Shown: positions 26,812 to 33,863 of the stretch, piece by piece
How positions within the stretch are numbered: position 1 is the stretch's first letter
Layout of the letters: every line of letters begins with the position of its first letter
Assembly (NCBI GenBank): GCA_052161645.1
Contig: CP197414.1
DNA length: 64,000 nucleotides
Origin: Laterigemmans sp052161645
Lineage (GTDB): Bacteria > Planctomycetota > Planctomycetia > Pirellulales > Pirellulaceae
Reading direction: 5' to 3' (one strand)
Made by a program: the position numbers and the translations under genes
The notes under the pieces: model-generated
Told to the model about the DNA's origin: nothing
What the model saw: the letters and a program-made list of their open reading frames with translations, nothing else
The model's database searches: none

Positions 26812-27813
26812 CTAGCGAGGCGACTCTTCCAGGATTGCCAGCAGCACCTTGCGCCACTGACTACCTCGCTGCAGGCAGAGTTCGCGCAACTGAGGAGAGA
26901 TGCCGGGCGTTGTCGCGGTGCCCTGACAGAGACCGTTTGCCAGCTCATCCAATTGCTGATCGATGACTGTTCGCAAACTGCCGGCGGGATCGAACACCCA
27001 ATCCCAGATCTTTGAGATGACGTAATCGATGACCACTGCGGCCGCCATGCTCAAGCCCAGTGATGCCCAGCTACCCGCGGCTCCGGCGCTGAGTACCGTG
27101 CCGGAAGTCGCCGATTTGCGAGCAAGGTTTGCCAGCGTGCGAGCCACAATCCGCTCGATGACCACGGCCGAAGCTAACGTGACAACGTCTCCCACCATGT
27201 CAGCTTTGGCGTGCTGCTTGGTGGTTGCCAGTGTTTTAACGAACGAAGCTTTAATCTCGTCGTCACTCAGCGTGCTGAGAGCCGTCGCGTAGTTTCGACT
27301 TGCTAAGTCAGCTCTCAAATCGACCAGCATGCTGTTCTCGATGCGTTCGAGTTCAGCCGCGATGCCGACGACCGTTTGCCGCAGGTGGGTTTCGAGGTCT
27401 GCGGGACTGAATAGATGCTGGGAGAATTGCTCCCGCATATACACGTCGTGTCGCCCGGAGCCGGTGAAAGGTGTGGCGTCTGCGACTAACTTCCACTTGC
27501 TTGTCCAGCCAAGGGCGGCTTGGGAGAAAGCGGGGGTTTTTCGTTTGGCACGCTGGAAGAATCGCTGGATCTCCTGCATGCCATCCTCGATGGCTGCGAT
27601 CGACTCCTGCTGGGCTCGATCGACATGCGTCAACACGATCTGCTCGGGACTTGGTGAAGCCGAGTGCTGCAGTGGTGAATTCAAACGACCACGCGTGGTG
27701 CTTGAGTCCGGGAGATAAGTGAGGGCAATCACTACGATGGTGGCAGTGATAATCCCTAGTAAACAGAGAACTTCCGCGACTGTCTGGAAACTCTGCAGGG
27801 ATTTAGATTTCAC
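26812..27813 (-). CDS. Hypothetical membrane-anchored helical protein, first gene of the Ubl operon
   Basis: 333 aa from GTG 27813, selected because TTGGAG lies 8-9 nt upstream and because the shared regulatory element then sits at the same distance as in front of DUF1257; an upstream ATG at 27882 lacks these. One N-terminal membrane helix (VAEVLCLLGIITATIVVIALTYL). The rest is helical with a Gly/Ala-rich hydrophobic stretch (AAGSWASLGLSMAAAVVIDYV) that could be a second membrane hairpin. No family recognised. Confidence 0.75.
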   Translation of the reverse strand: MKSKSLQSFQTVAEVLCLLGIITATIVVIALTYLPDSSTTRGRLNSPLQHSASPSPEQIVLTHVDRAQQESIAAIEDGMQEIQRFFQRAKRKTPAFSQAALGWTSKWKLVADATPFTGSGRHDVYMREQFSQHLFSPADLETHLRQTVVGIAAELERIENSMLVDLRADLASRNYATALSTLSDDEIKASFVKTLATTKQHAKADMVGDVVTLASAVVIERIVARTLANLARKSATSGTVLSAGAAGSWASLGLSMAAAVVIDYVISKIWDWVFDPAGSLRTVIDQQLDELANGLCQGTATTPGISPQLRELCLQRGSQWRKVLLAILEESPR

Positions 27814-27835
27814 GTTTGTGACTCCAATGAGTAAG

Positions 27836-27867
27836 AAAAATTGCCCGAAACGACCACTTCGATGGGC
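27836..27867 (-). terminator. Leader hairpin plus T-tract before the first operon gene
   Basis: GCCC-ATCGAA...TTC-GGGC with a bulge, followed by AATTTTTCTTAC on the minus strand. Weak, but in the same position relative to the start as the other hairpins in the operon. Confidence 0.4.
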
Positions 27868-27885
27868 TAACTCTTGTTTCATTTA

Positions 27886-27915
27886 CATATGGAGCAAAAC
27901 AGCCGGGAATTTAGC
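27886..27915 (-). promoter_or_regulatory. Candidate promoter/operator element, copy B
   Basis: Minus strand GCTAAATTCCCGGCTG then TTTTGCTCCATATG. It matches copy A (25746-25775) across 30 bp with a few differences and lies 72 nt before the GTG at 27813. Confidence 0.55.
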
Positions 27916-28247
27916 GCCGCCGGTGCCGCAACAATCACGCAGCAGGGCCCCACACCGGCACACGGCAAGACAGCCGAACCCCGAGCAGCCGGCCAGTGAC
28001 GGGCAGGCAAACGGCAGAAGAACATCGCCGTGACAACATGGAAATGTCCCGTATGCGACGCCGGCATTACGTGCCGAGAACGCTTCGGACAGAGCGTCGG
28101 CGAGGGCTGAAAGTTGACGACGTCTTCGAGCTAATGTGACGCTTCGTCTTCATCATGTTTCTGGATTTTGGCTCAGGCGTGTAATTTGAAATTGACTCTC
28201 ACCGAGTGTTGTGAGCGAATTCTTCCGAATTATCAGGAGTCAAGGAT

Positions 28248-28904
28248 ATGAGTTGTCGTGACCCAAAATGGTCGAAACGTGATTTGGTTAAATTAAAAGA
28301 GGCGTACGAGGGTGGAATTCCAATCCCACGGATCGCCATCAACTTAAACCGATCGGTGAGTGCCATTAAGACGCGTGCCCAGTTGAATCAATTCCGGAGG
28401 CCGAGATGCTTTGGGAAAAAGCAGATTGAAGAACTACAGCAGCGAGCCAAGGAGCTTCAGCTTGACGTCTTAAAGCTACCAGAGAATCCGACTGCGCTGA
28501 AGATTCTCTGTGGAATGCAGCATTGCGAGGTAATCGACACCAAGAAGCTATTGCGACGATGCGGCATCAAGGATTCGAGCCGAAACCGCGCAATTAATCT
28601 GCTCAGATCGGAGGCTTTGGTATTCGTTGATGAGCTTGCGAGCCCCCGCACCTTGGTGTTAACTCAGAAGGCCTACCGCAACCGTCCGCCGGCCCCCATC
28701 AACGAAATGAGCTTGATGAGAAAAGGCAAATACATCAGGACAGACAGTTTCAGTAGGCTCATCGAGCCATGGTTGGCGAGGGTCTGTGAAAATGATGAAT
28801 CCAAGGAGCGGTATCACGCCTTCATCGACCTGCAATACTCTTACGTCAGGTCCGGGGACGTCGAAGTCGGCGTCTTTCTGTCAATGCTCCGCGAGCAGGA
28901 TTGA
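28248..28904 (+). CDS. Putative SANT/Myb-like helix-turn-helix DNA-binding protein
   Basis: 218 aa, ATG preceded by AGGAG. Residues 8-50 (WSKRDLVKLKEAYEGGIPIP then RIAINLNRSVSAIKTRAQLN) resemble a SANT/Myb-type or GcrA-like trihelical DNA-binding domain. Residues about 85-125 (KILCGMQHCEVIDTKKLLRR, DSSRNRAINLLRSEALVFVD) could be a second winged-helix unit. It is divergent from the Ubl operon and shares its roughly 430-bp upstream region (to the GTG at 27813), so it is a candidate regulator; that is inference from position. Confidence 0.65.
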   Translation: MSCRDPKWSKRDLVKLKEAYEGGIPIPRIAINLNRSVSAIKTRAQLNQFRRPRCFGKKQIEELQQRAKELQLDVLKLPENPTALKILCGMQHCEVIDTKKLLRRCGIKDSSRNRAINLLRSEALVFVDELASPRTLVLTQKAYRNRPPAPINEMSLMRKGKYIRTDSFSRLIEPWLARVCENDESKERYHAFIDLQYSYVRSGDVEVGVFLSMLREQD

Positions 28905-29240
28905 GTTGATCGCCAGGAAACAAACGTCTGGAAGCAAGCGCTCTTGAGTTCGCCTTTTCTGCCGTTCAACCAGGAGCAGAATTAAATTTCAGCCGCAGTG
29001 AAATACTCGGCTGGAGGGCACGCTAGAATTTGGCCGAGACGACGCGATCTGGCTCGTCTTTGCCAGCTTGCTAACGCGGTCAGCGACGAGGTCTCGATGG
29101 ATTCGTTTGCCGATAGCCCAAGCTCGCACTTGGCCAACATAATCTCACAAAATGGCTCACACTGATTTCAGCTTGATACTGCCATATGGACCGTCTCAGC
29201 GGTTGCTGTTTGAGTACTGATCCCGGTCGGCGTTTGATGA
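28905..29240. other. Intergenic stretch, nothing recognised
   Basis: No coding signal, repeat or strong hairpin noticed between the HTH gene and the integrase remnant. Confidence 0.4.
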
Positions 29241-30239
29241 TCAGAGCCGGTTGGCACCCTCGCGCTGTTTGACACGGAGCCTCGCAAATGCCGCCGAACG
29301 ACTCCCCGCCAGACGCCAAGCGTCCGAGCGATCCGCGGTTCGGGGGCCTGCTCCGCGTAAGTTGTTTTGCCTGAAGGATTTATCCCTCGCTGGTTGATTT
29401 GCCACGGGGCTTTCGCAGGCAGACATCCAGGGGTGAAAGCCGACCATCAATCGTTGGCCGTCTCCCGCCGTGATTGTTCTAACCGTTTGCCGTGTGGGAA
29501 TGCCCCTAAGTATCGCGATTGGTGTCCCCGGCAAAAGCCGATCAATCGGGCTTTGCAAGCGACCATCAAATCCAACCTCCACATGTACATACTGCATCGT
29601 CGTCTCAATGTCCTTGTGCCCCATTAGTTGCTGAACGGTCGGCAAATCAGTGTCATCTTCGACAAGATGCGTCGCAAAGCTGTGCCGAAGCGAATGGGGT
29701 ACGCCGTTTTTCGTGATCCCCGCAGCTTTCTGAGCCGCTTTTAACGCGTTACCGAACTGCTCCTCACTGATGTGGTGCCGCCAAATGTTACCGCTCCGCT
29801 TGTCACATGAGCGTTGACGCGACGGAAACACCCATCGCCAGCCAACCTCGCGGCCTGCGTTCGGGTATTTCCGCTCTAAGGCAAAGGGCAGAAAGACTTT
29901 ATCAAAACCCTCCTCCAAATCCTGTTGATGACGTTGTGTCGCCCAGGCAATCTGTCGCTGCAAGTCGGGAATCGCTTGTTTCGGCAGGAAGGTCATCCTG
30001 TCCTTCTGCCCCTTGCCATCGCGTACCAACAAGCGACCTTCATCAAACCAGACATCTTTGATTCGTAATCGTCGGCACTCCTTGTGGCGCAGCCCTGAGC
30101 CATACATCAGCAGGAACATGATTCGGTGTATGCCAACCATGTGCTCCAGTAAGCGTCCAATCTCCTGCCGGCTAAACCACACCGGCATTGTCTCTGGACG
30201 CTTCACGCGCACGGCGTTGAGAAAACCAATTCGTTTTCC
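29241..30239 (-). pseudogene. intI: Integron-type tyrosine integrase, N-terminus lost at an IS630 insertion
   Basis: The C-terminal catalytic domain is intact: Arg in YGSGLRHKEC, the His-x-x-Arg box HSLRHSFATHL, His in LMGHKDIETT and the nucleophile Tyr in MQYVHVEVG. Between them lies the segment FALERKYPNAGREVGWRWVF, which corresponds to the extra domain found only in integron integrases. The frame runs into the IS630 terminus at 30240, and no N-terminal SAM-like domain is found on the far side, so the gene is truncated. A tail of about 100 residues after the usual end is probably read-through. It would have been the enzyme acting on attC sites such as those at 0.9-2.8 kb. Confidence 0.8.
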
Positions 30240-30330
30240 TAGTGCTTTGTCAGGGATAAAAATTAGGGTTGCGTAGAATTGAAAAATCTGCGCTCATTCA
30301 CGAAGCCAAATTCAATCCACGGAGGGTTTT

Positions 30331-30780
30331 GTGATGAGTGAGAAGAAGTATATCGTTCGTTTGTCGGATGCGGAACGGAAAGAATGTGCGGAGGTTATCG
30401 GCAAACTCAAGGGGACTGGCCAGAAGGTTCGCCGGGCTCAAGTGCTACTGAAGGCCGATGCGGATGGTCCGGCTTGGACGGATGCTCAAATTGCCGACGC
30501 CTTTTCTTGTCGCACAAAGACAGTCGAGAATATCAGGCAACGATTCGTTGAACTCGGTTTTGAGCAAACGCTTGATCGAAAGCCATCGCCTACCGCTGGG
30601 GCAAAGAAACTGCTCGATGGAAGCGAAGAGGCGAAAATCATTGCAATGCGACTTGGTTCACCACCAGAAGGCTATGGAAAGTGGACGCTCCGGTTGTTGG
30701 CTCGAAAGGTCGTGGAGTTGGAAGTGGTGGAAAAAGTCAGCCATGAAACGGTACGTCAAACGCTAAAAAAAATCGCATGA
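30331..30780 (+). CDS. IS630 transposase ORF1 (helix-turn-helix), copy 2
   Basis: 149 aa DNA-binding half of the transposase, preceded by GGAGGGTTTTGTG. Ends CTA AAA AAA ATC GCA TGA; a -1 slip on A AAA AAA would continue into ORF2 as ...LKKNRMTNRS. Identical to copy 1. Confidence 0.93.
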   Translation: MMSEKKYIVRLSDAERKECAEVIGKLKGTGQKVRRAQVLLKADADGPAWTDAQIADAFSCRTKTVENIRQRFVELGFEQTLDRKPSPTAGAKKLLDGSEEAKIIAMRLGSPPEGYGKWTLRLLARKVVELEVVEKVSHETVRQTLKKIA

Positions 30781-31472
30781 CCAATCGCAGTATCGAGTAC
30801 TGGGTAATCCCACCGGAATGTGACGCTGAGTTTGTTGCCCACATGGAAAATGTGCTTGAAACGTACGAAAAGCCGTACAATCCTTCGCAACCGGTGATTT
30901 GCATGGATGAGCAACCGGTGCAACTGATCAAGGAGACGCGGCAACCGATCCCGGCGACCAAAGACCATCCACAGCGAGTTGACTATGAGTATGAGCGCAA
31001 CGGCACTGCTTCGATTTTCATGTTCTGCGAACCTCTTGGTGGCTGGCGTCAGGCAACCGCGCGTGATCAGCGGACAAAGTTCGATTGGGCTCAGGAAGTA
31101 GCCTCGCTTCTGGATGGGAGATACGCAGAATGCGAACGAATCACACTTGTTTGCGACAACTTGAACACCCATACGATCGGTGCCTTCTACGAAGCGTTTG
31201 AACCTGAACGAGCCCGCTCCTACGTTCGGCGAATTGATTTTTGCTTCACGCCCAAACACGGTAGCTGGTTGAATATTGCGGAGAACGAACTCAGCAGCAT
31301 GACTCGGCAATGTGTCGCAGGACGTCGAATCGGCGAACTGGAAATCCTGCAGCGAGAAATTGCAGCCTGGTCAGAGGATGTGAACAGCACTCAGCGCAGC
31401 GTCGACTGGCAAATGAAAATCGACGACGCAAGGTGCAAACTAAAATCCGTCTACCCTAAAATTCAAGCCTGA
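30777..31472 (+). CDS. IS630 transposase ORF2 (DDE domain), copy 2
   Basis: 231 aa catalytic half with Asp in VICMDEQPVQ, Asp in LVCDNLNTH and Glu in WLNIAENELSS. Ends YPKIQA just inside the inverted repeat. Starts on the ORF1 stop (ATGA), so either coupling or frameshifting yields the product. Confidence 0.93.
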   Translation: MTNRSIEYWVIPPECDAEFVAHMENVLETYEKPYNPSQPVICMDEQPVQLIKETRQPIPATKDHPQRVDYEYERNGTASIFMFCEPLGGWRQATARDQRTKFDWAQEVASLLDGRYAECERITLVCDNLNTHTIGAFYEAFEPERARSYVRRIDFCFTPKHGSWLNIAENELSSMTRQCVAGRRIGELEILQREIAAWSEDVNSTQRSVDWQMKIDDARCKLKSVYPKIQA

Positions 31473-31479
31473 CAAAGCA

Positions 31480-32217
31480 CTAGGGATTGTTTCCAAAACT
31501 CTCGGCAAAGAACTCAAGCACAGTATCTATGAACGGCAGTTTGTCATCGAGCAATGGCAAATGCCCGCCGTTGGGGACGATCCACAGTGACGCATTTGGA
31601 ATTGATGTATACATTTCAACAGGAATCTCGACTGGAAAGAACTCATCACGATCGCCATGAACGATGAGCGTTCTTGCTCGGATCGTTCCTAGAAACGGAA
31701 CTGTGAAGTTCATATCGTCGTAACTATCTTTGAATTTGTGAAACAACTGCTGGATCTTCCTAATCTGTGCGTCTCCATGGTGGTGAATTTTGCGATTCTC
31801 TTTCCAGTACATTTCATCGTTGGCAAAACTTTCGACAGTTTCCTTACGCATGATCACGCGCGCTTGATTTGGAAAATAGTGGGTAGCCCCGACGAGCACC
31901 ATTGCCTTAACACGGTCCGGTTGCTGGGTCGCCATGTGAATCAAAGTCATTCCACCTGTGCTTGTGCCCATGGCGCGAAAAGTATCAATGCCGAGGTGGT
32001 CAAGAAGTGCAAAAACATCCAAAGCCGACTGTAGGTGAGTGAATTCATCGCGCGGATTTGTAGAACGACCATGACCTCGCAGGTCAGGGACGATCAGGCG
32101 AAATTTGGTTTTGAGCTGTGGGACGAATTGGCTCCAACTATGTTCTCCGCTCGCTCCGTACCAATGCAAGAGCACTAGCGGCTCACCCTCTCCATGCTCC
32201 TCATAGTACATTTGCAT
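31480..32217 (-). CDS. Alpha/beta-hydrolase, signal peptide broken by a homopolymer frameshift
   Basis: 245 aa from an internal ATG. Nucleophile elbow MGTSTGG, acid in HGDRDEFFPV and His in PNGGHLPLL give a full catalytic triad; related to esterases and haloalkane-dehalogenase-like enzymes. Upstream, the same frame continues as FSVAAILASLAPGQEVVSGS without a start. An ATG at 32330-32332 in another frame begins MNRISFPILIF, and removing one T from the 7-T run (32298-32304) joins them into a normal signal peptide. The stop codon TAG is completed by the TA at the IS630 end. The protein is probably meant to be exported but is now cytosolic or not made. Confidence 0.82.
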   Translation of the reverse strand: MQMYYEEHGEGEPLVLLHWYGASGEHSWSQFVPQLKTKFRLIVPDLRGHGRSTNPRDEFTHLQSALDVFALLDHLGIDTFRAMGTSTGGMTLIHMATQQPDRVKAMVLVGATHYFPNQARVIMRKETVESFANDEMYWKENRKIHHHGDAQIRKIQQLFHKFKDSYDDMNFTVPFLGTIRARTLIVHGDRDEFFPVEIPVEMYTSIPNASLWIVPNGGHLPLLDDKLPFIDTVLEFFAESFGNNP

Positions 32218-32332
32218 ACCGTTGACGGTAACTGTATCGCCACTTCCCGAAACGACTTCCTGTCCGGGAGCTAAGCTAGCGAGGATGGCAGCGACGGAAA
32301 AAAATGAGGATTGGGAAGCTAATTCGATTCAT

Positions 32333-32482
32333 GACTCAAAATTCCTATTCGGGGATCAAATCAATTTGCGATTTGGTTTCGTTCATAAATAGTACAACCA
32401 AAGCTGGCTAGTCGCACAATTCGCCTCGCCCCAAATCTCAGGAGATGCAAATTCCACGAGTTTGCCTCAGCCACACAGAACG
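32333..32482. other. Short intergenic gap
   Basis: Nothing recognised upstream of the hydrolase beyond AT-rich sequence that could hold its promoter. Confidence 0.3.
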
Positions 32483-32871
32483 CTACAACTGTTCCTCAGG
32501 GACTAAACTCTCTTCCGCTATCGCGACGGCCCGAGGACGTTGCAAGGCAGCGATCTGTGACTGCAATAAGGTGTGACCTGGGATTCGCCGGAGTCCTTTC
32601 TCGGTTTCCAGCAATGCATAGGAAAGCCATCGACTAGCTTGATCAGTCTCCGTGCGGAAACTCGTCACACGCCCCAATTTGCGACTTGTGTTCGGAACGA
32701 GTTCTCGATCGTGTCGGTGCTTAACAGCGACCGGTGCAACATATTGAGTACGTTCAGGCGGTGCACGCTAAACGATCTTCGCCGGCTTCGTGCAGACTCC
32801 GAGAGGGCTCTGCGTTTGTCGGTTCGGAACCACCGAGCGAGAAAGTTGGCCAAGTTCAAGAAGCTGGGCAC
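32483..32871 (-). pseudogene. IS256/Mutator-type transposase C-terminal remnant
   Basis: Two overlapping frames together read HRLNVLNMLHRSLLSTDTIE, NSFR(N)T and then KLGRVTSFRTETDQASRW, LSYALLETEKGLRRIPGH. That is the end of a Mutator-type transposase, with the conserved STxxIEN and WxxxxLLxxExxFRRIxG patterns. A frameshift near 32690 separates the two halves and the catalytic DDE part is missing. Confidence 0.6.
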
Positions 32872-33863
32872 AGCACCGTGGTTTCAATCGACGTTGGTTA
32901 ACGGCGCGTACGTCGAACTAATGCAACTCCGAAGGATCAATCACAACTCGCTGAGGTCGAAACATCCGCACGCTAGAAGCGATTGCCGTTCAACGCGGAC
33001 GTGCAGAAGACCGCAGCGGATTTCAGCGTGGCTCTCTTTTTCACTGCCATCCCCAGCCGACATCGGTGAATTACATACTCGACGCTCCGGTCGATGAAAC
33101 CGGGGGCACCTCGTGACAATTGGCTCTCGCTGCTTCGGTCGGCGGTCTATTGGGCTCACCGACGCGATTTCTGGCCCCGTAGAATCCGCGTCGGCCGATG
33201 CAACCGTCAACACTTCGCCTCTCTCCGAACTTGCGAAGGTGTCAACAACAACTTGCTCGTCGCAATTGCAAAGGACACGCCCACCTGGGCGCGATGGGCA
33301 AAAGCGACGATCATCGAAATGACGGCTCACTTGGATTCGCGAAGTTCATGACTGGTCTCGCCGAAATCTTCGCCAGTTCCACGCTCAGCGCAGAGACTCT
33401 GTCCCAAACTTCGGCTTGCAAATCAGCCCTAACGGCCGAAACTCGACCAATGGGACTTCAACGCCTTGCGGACTAGAATTCCACCTTGGCAAAATCGCCC
33501 GAGGCCCCCTGTTTCGCTGCCGTTCACGCAATCCCCTTCCCATATCAGAGCAGCTTCGCAAGTTGCGTTGAACACACGCGGTGGAAACGACCGAAGCGGT
33601 TTGCACTGATGGATTGAGGGTTGGTAGATTGTCCAACGAATAGCACTTATTTTTTCGAGCTCATTTCAGAATATCGAGCTTGGCCTCTGCACTTGGGTTA
33701 GTCATTAGAACTTGCGGCATGATTCGCCCCTTTTCTTCCTCGGTTCAACGCGATCTGGTCTTTATTTAATCTTTGCAGTGTTATGGCGGGGTGCGCACAC
33801 CATTTGAGAAGCTGCAGTGCAGGCACGGTCGTCCGTGAAACGATGTTGCCTTAGAGAAACTGG
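32872..33863. other. Gene-free stretch with repeat fragments
   Basis: No gene recognised. It contains the REP-like hairpin core at 33084-33106 (minus strand) and scattered strings shared with the other repeat-bearing gaps (for example AATCCGCGTCGGCCGATG near 33185). Looks like accumulated repeat debris. Confidence 0.5.
33084..33106 (-). repeat. Interspersed palindromic repeat, copy 4
   Basis: Minus strand CCCGGTTTCATCGACCGGAG, the hairpin core of the family, followed by GATGTCGGC about 25 bp on. Confidence 0.55.

Larger units (their letters stand above)
30240..31482 (+). mobile_element. IS630-family insertion sequence, copy 2 (complete)
   Basis: Bounded by terminal inverted repeats TAGTGCTTTGTCAGG (30240 on) and CCTGACAAAGCACTA (ending 31482), with TA at both edges, the usual IS630 target duplication. 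1243 bp. The encoded proteins are the same as in copy 1, so transposition was recent. It cuts the integron integrase on one side, and on the other its terminal TA forms part of the stop codon of an alpha/beta hydrolase gene. Confidence 0.93.

Noticed and set aside
28031..28111. 26-codon GTG frame with CPVC...C, a possible zinc peptide upstream of the HTH gene
   Set aside because: Too short, no Shine-Dalgarno, and two CxxC-like cysteines can arise by chance.
31482..32217. Possibility that the hydrolase is truncated by IS630
   Set aside because: The stop codon uses the TA at the IS end, but the opposite flank of copy 1 also gives TAG after the same TA, so the natural end appears to be there.
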